Assembly (NCBI RefSeq): GCF_000011345.1
Contig: NC_004113.1
Coordinates: forward strand, 248,001 to 312,000
DNA from: Thermosynechococcus vestitus BP-1
GTDB taxonomy: Bacteria; Cyanobacteriota; Cyanobacteriia; Thermosynechococcales; Thermosynechococcaceae
Direction of reading: 5' to 3'
Length of the DNA: 64,000 nucleotides
Shown piece by piece: positions 18,381 to 26,059 of the stretch. The first letter of the stretch is position 1. Each line of letters begins with the position of its first letter. A model generated the notes under the pieces. The model made no database searches and had not been told where the DNA came from. It was given only the letters and a program-made list of their open reading frames with translations. The translations under genes were made by a program, and so were the position numbers.

Positions 18381-19496
18381 ATGGCGACGTTTCTTCGTCC
18401 AGAACTGAGCAACTTCCGCGCCTACTCCACCCCCACCAGCGACTCCCTACCGCTAGAACTGGACTACCTCGATACCAATGAGTTTCCGTGGGACTTGCCC
18501 ACTGCCCTTAAGGAGGTCTTAGCTCAGCAGTACGTCAGCACCCTCGCCAGTCATCGCTATCCCGATAGTCACCACTGGCCCCTGCGGCAGGCGATCGCCC
18601 GCTACGTCAGTGAACAGAGCCCAACTGAAATTTCCCCACACCAAATTGCGGTTGGCAACGGCTCCGATGAGCTGATTCGCTCCATACTGCTGGCCACGGC
18701 GATTGGCGGCTACGGTTCTATCCTAGTGGCAGAACCGACATTTTCCATATACGGGATCCTCGCCCAAACCCTAGGGATTCCCGTCCATCGGGCAACCCGT
18801 GATCCTGACACGTTTGCAGTGGAAATTGCCGCCGCCAATACCCTCATTGCCCAAGCGGCTCCACCGGTGCGCGTTCTCTTTATGCTGCAACCCAACTCAC
18901 CGACGGGAAACCCCCTAACTGCAGCCGAGGTGGACTGGCTACGGCAGCTTCCTGAGGATATTTTAGTGGTGATTGATGAGGCCTATTTTGAGTTTTCCGG
19001 CAAGACACTGGTGGGGGACTTGGCAGCTCATCCTAACTGGTTGATTCTGCGGACCTTTTCTAAGGCCTTTCGACTGGCGGCGCATCGGGTGGGCTATGCC
19101 ATTGGCAATGCAGAGGTGATTGCGGTTTTAGAAAAGGTTCGTCTGCCCTATAACCTACCTACGTTTTCTCAAGTGGCGGCGCAAGTGGTCCTTGACCATC
19201 GTCAGGCGCTGCTCGCAGAAATTCCCACGGTGCTAGCGCAGCGGGATCGGCTCTATAAATGGTTGCAGTCATGCCCCCAACTGCACGTGTGGCCGAGTGT
19301 GGCCAATTTCCTCTTTTTCCGTTTGCGGGAACCCCAACACACCCCGTCCCTGTGGGATGCCTTGAGGGATCAGGGCACCCTGGTGCGGGCGATCGCCGGC
19401 GGCATTCGGGTGACAATTGGCACACCTGCGCAGATGGAGCGCTTTTGGCAACGGCTGCAAGCCTCTTTGAACCAACAGAAGTCAACCGACAACTAA
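18381..19496 (+). CDS. hisC: histidinol-phosphate aminotransferase
   Basis: The 371-aa PLP enzyme of fold type I converts imidazole-acetol phosphate to histidinol phosphate. Visible are the substrate/PLP regions NGSDELIRSILLA, MLQPNSPTGNPLTAAEV, VVIDEAYFEFSGKTL and the PLP-lysine motif RTFSKAFRLAAHRVGYAIGN. The family also contains aromatic aminotransferases, so broader specificity is possible. A TATTATAG-like sequence at 18347-18354 could be its -10. The 3' end overlaps the convergent pentapeptide gene by 4 nt. Confidence 0.9.
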   Translation: MATFLRPELSNFRAYSTPTSDSLPLELDYLDTNEFPWDLPTALKEVLAQQYVSTLASHRYPDSHHWPLRQAIARYVSEQSPTEISPHQIAVGNGSDELIRSILLATAIGGYGSILVAEPTFSIYGILAQTLGIPVHRATRDPDTFAVEIAAANTLIAQAAPPVRVLFMLQPNSPTGNPLTAAEVDWLRQLPEDILVVIDEAYFEFSGKTLVGDLAAHPNWLILRTFSKAFRLAAHRVGYAIGNAEVIAVLEKVRLPYNLPTFSQVAAQVVLDHRQALLAEIPTVLAQRDRLYKWLQSCPQLHVWPSVANFLFFRLREPQHTPSLWDALRDQGTLVRAIAGGIRVTIGTPAQMERFWQRLQASLNQQKSTDN

Positions 19497-19906
19497 TCCG
19501 ACAACCGGCCATTGGGAAGAACTGTGGCCCGCAGGGTTGCCGTGGCCAAGGAAGTGTGGGTGAGTTTAGCACCTCGCAGATTGGCTCGACTAAGATTCGC
19601 CTGGCGCAGTTGCACATCTGTGAGTTCAGCATGGATCAGCCGAACCTCAATCAGCTTGGCAGCCGTCAAATCGACATTGATCAGTGTGGCATTGCTGAAA
19701 TCCGAACCACTGAGATCGGCCCCTGCTAAATTCACGTCTTCTAGGGTGATACCGCGCAAATCAAGCCGCCGAAAGTCACGCCGCCCCCTGGCATAGTCCG
19801 CCAGCATCTGATCAGCTCTACTTTGATTAATAATGGCTGGGGCGTAGCGACTGAGAAAACCATGTTTATCAAAGGCGTCTGAAGATTGCCCCGAAGAAGC
19901 AGACAT
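19493..19906 (-). CDS. pentapeptide-repeat protein
   Basis: From ATG 19906 the product is 137 aa. Residues ~45-130 form tandem A(D/N)LxX pentapeptides (RRLDLRGITLEDVNLAGADLSGSDFSNATLINVDL..., then RQANLSRANLRGAKLTHTSLATATL), predicting a right-handed quadrilateral beta-helix. The frame is open upstream, and the residues before the Met (KKIIRILLLTLV) look like the core of a signal peptide, but I see no ATG, GTG or TTG placed to include them apart from a GTG directly before the ATG. Either the protein is cytoplasmic or the start is non-standard. Function unknown. Confidence 0.65.
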   Translation of the reverse strand: MSASSGQSSDAFDKHGFLSRYAPAIINQSRADQMLADYARGRRDFRRLDLRGITLEDVNLAGADLSGSDFSNATLINVDLTAAKLIEVRLIHAELTDVQLRQANLSRANLRGAKLTHTSLATATLRATVLPNGRLSD

Positions 19907-20048
19907 CACTAAAGTTAGGAGCAGGATTCGGATGATTTTTTTACTATAGCTTAAGTCTACGGCAGTGACGGTTTTTTGGACTCGGGGCCAAAGAATCTGA
20001 AGAAAGTGGCATACTGCTATAGGTAAGGAACCAATAGGGAGATAAGCT

Positions 20049-20780
20049 GTGGGACTGTTTGATCGCGTCAGCCGGGTGGTTCGCAGTTGGCTCAATGCGC
20101 TGGTGGGTGCTGCCGAAGATCCCGAAAAAATTCTCGAGCAGACCCTGATCGAAATGCAGGACAATCTGGTAACACTGCGGCAAGCTGTTGCCCAAGCGAT
20201 CGCCTCCCAAAAGCGGTTAGAGCAACAGTTCAACCAAAATCAACAGCAGGCGGCTGAGTGGGAACGCCGGGCCAAAATTGCCCTGCAGCATGGCGATGAG
20301 CAACTGGCGCTGGAGGCCTTGAGTCGCAAAAAAACAGCCCTCAATGCAGCCATGGCTCTCAAGGGGCAGCTGGAGCAGTCTGTGACTCAAGTGGAAGCTC
20401 TCAAAAAACAAATGCAACAGCTTGAAAGCAAGATTGCTGAAGCGAGAACCCGCAAAGAAATGCTAGTGGCACGGGCACGGGCAGCCAAGGCCTCAGAGCA
20501 ACTGCAACAAACCTTTAGCAGTCTGAATATCAACGCCCCCATGGCCGCCTTTGAGCGCATGGAAGAACGGGTTCAGGAACTGGAGGCTCGCTCCCAAGCG
20601 GTGGCTGAACTCAATAGCGATACCCTCGAAGCCAAATTTGCTGCCCTAGAAGCGGGCAGTGTGGAGGAGGACTTAGCGCGGCTGAAGGCAGAGTTAGCCA
20701 ACCCACAACTGTCCCCCAGTAGCACCCCTGCCTACGATCCAGAGTTGGAAGCCCTGCGGCGGCAACTGGAGAAAAACTAA
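20049..20780 (+). CDS. vipp1: Vipp1/IM30 (PspA family) membrane-remodelling protein
   Basis: The 243-aa coiled-coil protein begins MGLFDRVSRVVRSWLNALVGAAEDPEKILEQ, the amphipathic helix and first coil of the PspA/Vipp1 family, followed by long heptad helices to residue ~215. A C-terminal extension (LSPSSTPAYDPELEALRRQLEKN) after a short linker is what separates Vipp1 from PspA. Vipp1 assembles into ESCRT-III-like rings and maintains thylakoid membranes. The start codon is GTG 20049. The gene is followed after 9 nt by ecfT-like and then pabB/trpE-like, likely one transcript. Confidence 0.92.
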   Translation: MGLFDRVSRVVRSWLNALVGAAEDPEKILEQTLIEMQDNLVTLRQAVAQAIASQKRLEQQFNQNQQQAAEWERRAKIALQHGDEQLALEALSRKKTALNAAMALKGQLEQSVTQVEALKKQMQQLESKIAEARTRKEMLVARARAAKASEQLQQTFSSLNINAPMAAFERMEERVQELEARSQAVAELNSDTLEAKFAALEAGSVEEDLARLKAELANPQLSPSSTPAYDPELEALRRQLEKN

Positions 20781-20789
20781 CGATTTTCC

Positions 20790-21692
20790 ATGGATTTGCT
20801 GCGATCGCTCCCCCTCGGGCTATACCTTGAACAACCCATCACTTGGCTGCACCGCCTTGATCCACGGGTCAAATTGGCATGGTTGATGACGTTTCTGTTG
20901 GCACCTATCTTAGCGGATGTCCCTTGGCGGTTGGGGCTAGTGGTCAGTTTAATTCTCCTGACGCTCCTAGGGGGAATTCCTGCACGGGTATGGCGGCGGC
21001 AACTGCTGTGGCTCCTCCTGCTGGGTAGTTTAATTCTGGTGATCACAGCGTTGATGCCCGATGGGATGGCTGTAACCTATCAACCCCGTCGTCCCTTGGC
21101 AGCCACGGTTCCACCCACGAGTTACCGCTATATCCTGTGGCAATTTCACACCCAAGTGGGTCAGTTTCCCATTCAGCTGCAAGTCTCCCAGCGATCGCTG
21201 GATTTAGGCATCCGCCTGAGTACGCTCCTGTTTACACTCCTCTACAGTACACATTTGTTTTTGCTCACCACTGCTCCTGAGGAAGTGACCGCTGGCTTAG
21301 AAAATCTCATGCAGCCCCTGAAACGCTTTAAGCTGCCGGTGGCCGAAATTGCCCTGACTTTGACCCTTTCACTGCGGTTTATTCCCTTGGTCTTGGAAGA
21401 AGTGCAAAACCTGAGCCGCTCGGTGCGGACTCGTGCCATTAATTGGCGACTCGTGGGCATTAAGGGCAGTATCCAGCTATGGCTCACCTTGGCGGTACGG
21501 CTGTTGGAAAATTTGCTCCTGCGGGCAGAGCAGGTGGCCTGTGCCATGCAAGTGCGGGGCTTTCAAGAACCGGGAACCTACGATAATCCGTGGCACCATC
21601 TGCGATTGCAGCGGCGAGATTGGTTGGCCTTGGGGGGTATGGGGCTATTTTGGTTAATTCGCCTGGGTTGGTTGGGGGTTGAGCACTCGTGA
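20790..21692 (+). CDS. EcfT/CbiQ-like energy-coupling transmembrane protein
   Basis: A 300-aa membrane protein with hydrophobic spans near residues 30-90 and 135-160 and C-terminal spans. It carries the two Arg-containing coupling motifs of T components: SRSVRTRAINW (~residues 207-217) and ACAMQVRGFQEPG (~250-262), which bind the ATPase pair. Family members assemble with two EcfA ATPases and a vitamin- or metal-specific S component; neither is adjacent. The ECF-type ATPase at 4129 is a candidate partner, by analogy with plastid ABCI10/11/12. Substrate unknown. It starts 9 nt after vipp1 and overlaps the next gene by 4 nt. Confidence 0.85.
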   Translation: MDLLRSLPLGLYLEQPITWLHRLDPRVKLAWLMTFLLAPILADVPWRLGLVVSLILLTLLGGIPARVWRRQLLWLLLLGSLILVITALMPDGMAVTYQPRRPLAATVPPTSYRYILWQFHTQVGQFPIQLQVSQRSLDLGIRLSTLLFTLLYSTHLFLLTTAPEEVTAGLENLMQPLKRFKLPVAEIALTLTLSLRFIPLVLEEVQNLSRSVRTRAINWRLVGIKGSIQLWLTLAVRLLENLLLRAEQVACAMQVRGFQEPGTYDNPWHHLRLQRRDWLALGGMGLFWLIRLGWLGVEHS

Positions 21693-23065
21693 TGGGCCCC
21701 TGTGAGCCGTGGCTTTGGCGTTCTCTGCCCCTGGGTGGGCGCACGGGTCGCGTGATTTTTCAACAGTTGTTTTTGAGGGAGCCGATTGCTGTCCTACTGG
21801 AAAGTCCAGCCCAAGCCCCCACACCCCAAGCTCGCTACTCCATTTGTGCGGGGTCACCGCGGCGCGATCGCCAGTGGGTGTTATCCCTCGGTGAAGTGCT
21901 GCCAACATTACAAACATTTCCCCAGGGAAGCACTGTGCCTGAAGCAGTCAGCCATCTGCCCTTTGCAGGCGGGTGGTTGGGATGGCTGGGGTACGAATTG
22001 GCATGGGAAATTGAAGCGCTACCCCCGCCCAAACCCGATCCGCTTCCTTTTCCAGTGGCCTTTTGGTATGAGCCTCAAGCCTTTGCTGTCTTGGATCATC
22101 AGGCGGATTGCCTGTATCTGGCGGCGTCGAGCGCGAGTCAACTGGCGGCGCTGCAACAAACTCTTGAAGAGCCTTCCCCTGAGCAGTCCCTCTTATTCCC
22201 CGATCGCCCCGGCAGGATTGAGCTAGCGGCGGGCTGGCAGCCCCATACCTACCAAGCAGCCGTTGAGCACATTCTCCGCCATATCCGCGCTGGCGATATT
22301 TTTCAGGCCAATCTGTCGGCGCGCTTTTGCCATGATGGCGGCGTTGATCCGTGGCAACAATATCTGCGGCTACAGCAGATTAACCCCTCTCCCTTTGCCA
22401 GCTTTTGGCAGACCCCTTGGGGCTACATTGTCAGTTGTTCACCGGAACGCTTGGTGCAGGTTCAGGGCGATTGGGTGCAAACACGACCCATTGCCGGTAC
22501 CCGTCCCCGTGGCCAAACCCCTGCGGCCGATCGCGCCTATGCCGAGGAACTCCGTAGCAATATCAAGGAACAGGCAGAACACATTATGCTTGTGGATTTG
22601 GAGCGCAACGACTTGGGGCGGATCTGCCAATGGGGCACTGTGGTGGTGGATGAACTCCTAAGTTTGGAGTACTACAGCCATGTGATGCACCTCGTGAGCA
22701 ATGTGCGCGGCAAGTTGCAGCCGGGGAGATCCCCCGTGGATGTCATCCGTGCTCTCTTTCCGGGTGGCACCATCACTGGCTGTCCCAAGGTGCGCTGCAT
22801 GGAGATTTTGGCAGGTCTTGAGCCCTTTCCCCGCAATTTGTTCTACGGTTCCTGTGGCTACTGGGATCAGCGAGGGCATCTGGACTTGAATATCCTCATC
22901 CGTACCCTCTTGGTGGGGCGCGATCGCCAGACAACTTGGGGACAAGTCGGTGCCGGTATTGTGGCCGACAGCGCTCCAGAGCGGGAATGGCACGAATCCC
23001 TGAGCAAAGCCCAAGCCCTACTCCTTGCCCTCGGAACACCAACGCCCATTGCCACCCATTCCTAA
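21689..23065 (+). CDS. chorismate-binding enzyme, anthranilate/aminodeoxychorismate synthase component I
   Basis: The 458-aa protein belongs to the TrpE/PabB/MenF family; the C-terminal chorismate-binding domain is complete (DIFQANLSARF, SPERLVQVQGDWVQTRPIAGTRPRG, EHIMLVDLERNDLGRICQWGTV, FPGGTITGCPKVRCMEIL, GAGIVADSAPEREWHES). The residue in the PIxGT motif is Ala269. TrpE-type enzymes have Ala here, whereas PabB enzymes usually have Lys, so anthranilate synthase-like chemistry is favoured, although the length and gene context fit what is often annotated pabB. No glutaminase subunit is adjacent. It overlaps the EcfT-like gene by 4 nt at its start and the convergent DUF3122 gene by 4 nt at its end. 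Confidence 0.85.
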   Translation: MMGPCEPWLWRSLPLGGRTGRVIFQQLFLREPIAVLLESPAQAPTPQARYSICAGSPRRDRQWVLSLGEVLPTLQTFPQGSTVPEAVSHLPFAGGWLGWLGYELAWEIEALPPPKPDPLPFPVAFWYEPQAFAVLDHQADCLYLAASSASQLAALQQTLEEPSPEQSLLFPDRPGRIELAAGWQPHTYQAAVEHILRHIRAGDIFQANLSARFCHDGGVDPWQQYLRLQQINPSPFASFWQTPWGYIVSCSPERLVQVQGDWVQTRPIAGTRPRGQTPAADRAYAEELRSNIKEQAEHIMLVDLERNDLGRICQWGTVVVDELLSLEYYSHVMHLVSNVRGKLQPGRSPVDVIRALFPGGTITGCPKVRCMEILAGLEPFPRNLFYGSCGYWDQRGHLDLNILIRTLLVGRDRQTTWGQVGAGIVADSAPEREWHESLSKAQALLLALGTPTPIATHS

Positions 23066-23538
23066 ACTCCCGCCCTCAGGGTCTGCCACTCAATGACCAC
23101 AGCAGCAGGAACAGCAATCTCAATCCCCTGCTCCTCTAGGGGCGGACGCAGAACCAAGGGTTCACTCCTCGGCAGTTGCCAGGCGAGGGGCAACAGATCA
23201 AACTGTCCTACATTGGCAACGGTGTCTGCCTTGGGAAAGTCATCCGCGGCGGTGAGGGTTTGACCGCTGGAGGTGATTAACACCAAGGGATCGGGATGGC
23301 GAAAATGGTACTGCTCTGGAAAGCCCACCAAGCGCAACTGCAACTGGTCAGGACGAGAAAAAAGAATCACCTGCCACGTAAAGCCACGATTATCCCGCAG
23401 CGGATGCCGCGACTGCACCACCACTTGATTGGGAGCCTCTTCAATGGTGCGAATCATGGCATGGCTCCTGGGGGACACCGCCAGCCACAGGGGAATGACT
23501 AACAGGAGCAAAAGTAAACAACGTTGCCAACGGGCCAT
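23062..23538 (-). CDS. exported DUF3122 protein
   Basis: A 158-aa protein with a cleavable signal peptide (MARWQRCLLLLLLVIPLWLAVSPRSHA) and a compact beta-rich body containing the cyanobacterial DUF3122 pattern (IRTIEEAPNQVVVQSRHPLRD, then DNRGFTWQVILFSRPDQLQLRLVGFP). Function is unknown. It starts 12 nt after the stop of the heme-PAS gene and probably shares its transcript. Confidence 0.75.
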   Translation of the reverse strand: MARWQRCLLLLLLVIPLWLAVSPRSHAMIRTIEEAPNQVVVQSRHPLRDNRGFTWQVILFSRPDQLQLRLVGFPEQYHFRHPDPLVLITSSGQTLTAADDFPKADTVANVGQFDLLPLAWQLPRSEPLVLRPPLEEQGIEIAVPAAVVIEWQTLRAGV

Positions 23539-23550
23539 GGGAGCACCTCC

Positions 23551-24126
23551 TTAGGGTGAGGTTTGCAGGGCCTGCTGAATTTGGGGAATCGTGACAGCGT
23601 ACATGCCCCGCAGATCGCCAACACGGAAGCCATAGGCGCGATCGCTGGGATATTTTTCCTGAATAAAGGCGGGACGGCGATTTTTAGCCCCATGGCAGGC
23701 AAGACAACTGGCTTGGACATCAATGCGACGGAAGTAGTGCACCCCTTCCTTATCGGTTTGCCAAAAGGCTTGCAGGTGGTGGTTGTTATCAAACTGATTG
23801 AGGGCTTGCACATCCAGTGCAGTGCGCGGGGCATGGTTGGGGTTGCGGTACTTGAGTGCCACCTGACGCACTTGCCAGCCATTGGCAGCGGCAATTTCCT
23901 TGGCTTGCTTGCCCACGGGGGCACAGACGGCCTTAAAGGTGTCAAGGGTCGGTTCGCTAGTCCCCCCTTCTAGGGTAGAGGCAAGGCCAATGCGCATTTG
24001 ATCCAACTGTTCAATGGCCGTAACCACTTTCCCCAGTTCCTCAGGATTCGCACTGGCCAAGGGGGCTGGGGAACCCTGAATCCATAGGGATGCCATCAAG
24101 AGAGCCATGAGAAAGATGCGCACCAT
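23551..24126 (-). CDS. c-type heme PAS-fold sensor (Tll0287-like, DUF3365)
   Basis: The 191-aa exported protein has a signal peptide (residues ~1-26), a helical N-terminal part, and a single heme-attachment motif CLACH (Cys141, Cys144, His145). It closely resembles my recollection of T. elongatus Tll0287, whose structure showed a c-type heme in a PAS-like fold with a Cys axial ligand; the only Cys outside the CxxCH motif is Cys68 (AVCAPVG), so that would be the ligand here. Such proteins are thought to be redox or gas sensors. It lies directly downstream of the sulfide:quinone reductase gene (44-nt gap) and upstream of the DUF3122 gene. Confidence 0.85.
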   Translation of the reverse strand: MVRIFLMALLMASLWIQGSPAPLASANPEELGKVVTAIEQLDQMRIGLASTLEGGTSEPTLDTFKAVCAPVGKQAKEIAAANGWQVRQVALKYRNPNHAPRTALDVQALNQFDNNHHLQAFWQTDKEGVHYFRRIDVQASCLACHGAKNRRPAFIQEKYPSDRAYGFRVGDLRGMYAVTIPQIQQALQTSP

Positions 24127-24170
24127 AGAAATGACCTCTCTATTAAATTTATTTTGTCAATGTTTGTCTG

Positions 24171-25469
24171 TCAAACTTTCATGATAGGTTGCTGCTCTGG
24201 AAACACCGTGGGTTGCAGGGGACGCACAAGGGAAAGACCAAAGAATAGCCGCAGTCCCCACTGTTCAAACCAAGGGACACCCAATCCCCACCGCATTTTC
24301 AGTAGGAAGTAGCGTTCAAAGGCAGCCTTCACCCAACTGACCCACAATCCTTGAAGGGCGCAGGCCAAGCGGCGGTTCTCCCCAGGGGGTTCAGGAATGA
24401 CCGGAGCGGCAATATAGGCAATACCGGTATTGCCAAAGTCAGCAAAACATAGGGCATCCAGTGTCGGTACCACAGGGTCAGCCACTAATTCCCCAAGGGC
24501 AACGGCAATGTTGTGGCTCGCAGCGATCGCCATCTCCTCGGTCATTTGACCAGTTTTGGGCACTCCCACAGGCACAGGGGTCACTTCTAAAGGTGGAAGG
24601 TGAACACTGATGCCCACCCCATAGATTTCAGGATAGTTGGGATGCTGTAGGGTCGGTAGCAAGGGTAAAAACCCCTTCTCATTGCCAAGGCCAGAGGCGC
24701 GCACAAAGGGCACTCCGCGAAAAGGCGGCAAAATCATGCTGTAGCCAAAGGGAATCACCGGTCTATCCCGCAGTAGGATTCGATGCGGCTCAATGGCAGT
24801 GATCTCCGCATTGGTGATTGTTTCAATCCCCCGTTTCTCTATCAGGTTGCGGGTGAGTTGATCGCTGTTGGCCAAGCCGCCAATCCCCAAGTGGCCAACG
24901 TAGGGTTCAGGGGTAATGAAGGTGATCTTGACGCGATCGCGCAACCCATGATGCCGCAGGGCGTGCTCTGCCAAAAAGAGAAATTCATAGGCAGGCCCAA
25001 AGCAACTGGCGCCGGGAGCAGCACCCACAACTAAGTCCCTTGGCTCTTTGAGGAATTCTTGCCATGCTCGCTGGGCGGCAACTGCGTGGGCGGGAGTACA
25101 CACGGAATGGCTGTGGATACCAAGGCCGGGAATGAGATCAACAGCGAGTTCTGCCCCTGTGGCAATCACCAAATAGTCGTAGTCAAGGGCTTGTTCAGGC
25201 AAGTAAATTTTCTTTTCCTGAGGAGCCAGCCGCTGAACCTTGCCTTGCACCCACCTCAACCCATGGCGCCGGCTCACTGTCTCGAGGGGCACTTGCAGCC
25301 GTTCGAGGGAATTGTGTCCGAGGGCAACCGCTACTAGTCCGGGAATAAATGTAAAGCGATCCACATCAGAAACCAAGATCACTTCATGGCGATCGCCTAA
25401 ACGATGTTTCAATTCGTAGGCTGTGGGCAATCCACCAATGCCCGCGCCAAGGACAACTACCCGTGCCAT
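24171..25469 (-). CDS. sqr: sulfide:quinone oxidoreductase
   Basis: The 432-aa flavoprotein has an N-terminal FAD motif VVVLGAGIGGLPTAYEL and the C-terminal amphipathic region of membrane-bound quinone reductases. It carries the three cysteines of catalytic SQRs: Cys124 (SVCTPAHA), Cys156 (GASCFGPAYEF) and Cys341 (ALCFADFGNTGIAYIA). That argues for genuine sulfide oxidation rather than a type II NADH dehydrogenase. Electrons from H2S would enter the plastoquinone pool at the membrane. The gene is divergent from ssb across 176 bp of AT-rich DNA and heads a probable operon with the heme sensor. Confidence 0.88.
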   Translation of the reverse strand: MARVVVLGAGIGGLPTAYELKHRLGDRHEVILVSDVDRFTFIPGLVAVALGHNSLERLQVPLETVSRRHGLRWVQGKVQRLAPQEKKIYLPEQALDYDYLVIATGAELAVDLIPGLGIHSHSVCTPAHAVAAQRAWQEFLKEPRDLVVGAAPGASCFGPAYEFLFLAEHALRHHGLRDRVKITFITPEPYVGHLGIGGLANSDQLTRNLIEKRGIETITNAEITAIEPHRILLRDRPVIPFGYSMILPPFRGVPFVRASGLGNEKGFLPLLPTLQHPNYPEIYGVGISVHLPPLEVTPVPVGVPKTGQMTEEMAIAASHNIAVALGELVADPVVPTLDALCFADFGNTGIAYIAAPVIPEPPGENRRLACALQGLWVSWVKAAFERYFLLKMRWGLGVPWFEQWGLRLFFGLSLVRPLQPTVFPEQQPIMKV

Positions 25470-25645
25470 GACTGTATCTCTGCAAATTTATTTAATTAAC
25501 TATATACTAGTGCAAGAATATGAAATTGGCCACAGCCGTCTGTGCAAAGGAAAACCCCAGAGTTGCGCTGCAGTCATCTTGTGGCCTTGTTGCGGCAGCC
25601 ATTGGGACTATACTGGAAAAAACATGAGCGGTTGGAAGCCCACAG

Positions 25646-26059
25646 ATGAATAGTTGCGTCCTCTTTGCGGAAGTCATCCAAGGCCCAGAACTACGCTACA
25701 CCCAAGAAAATCAGATGGCGGTGGCGACAATGGTAGTGCAGTTTGCTAGCCTTCGCAGTGAAGAACCACCCATGAGCTTGCGAACAGTTGCTTGGGGTAA
25801 CTTAGGACAAAAAATGCATGCAGAGTGCAAGGTGGGCGATCGCCTGATTTTAGAAGGTCGGCTAAAAATGGACACCATTGACCGCCCCGAGGGCTTCAAA
25901 GAAAAACGCGCCGAGCTAGTGGTGAGCCGTTTTTACACAGTTGACGGCAACATTGTGGATCACCCTGCCCAGCCCGCCGCCACCGTACCCGTGACACCTA
26001 GGGTGGCCCCCCCACCCCCCGAATTCGAGGATATTAGCTTGGACGAAGTGCCCTTCTAA
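25646..26059 (+). CDS. ssb: single-stranded DNA-binding protein
   Basis: The 137-aa protein has an N-terminal OB fold (NSCVLFAEVIQGPELRYTQENQMAVATMVVQF..., VAWGNLGQKMHAECKVGDRLILEGRLKMDT) and a Pro-rich linker ending in the acidic tip ISLDEVPF, the partner-binding tail of SSBs. It resembles the cyanobacterial SSB-like paralog (slr1034 type) more than the canonical replication SSB, a tentative judgement. The end overlaps the convergent mannosidase gene by 4 nt. Confidence 0.85.
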   Translation: MNSCVLFAEVIQGPELRYTQENQMAVATMVVQFASLRSEEPPMSLRTVAWGNLGQKMHAECKVGDRLILEGRLKMDTIDRPEGFKEKRAELVVSRFYTVDGNIVDHPAQPAATVPVTPRVAPPPPEFEDISLDEVPF

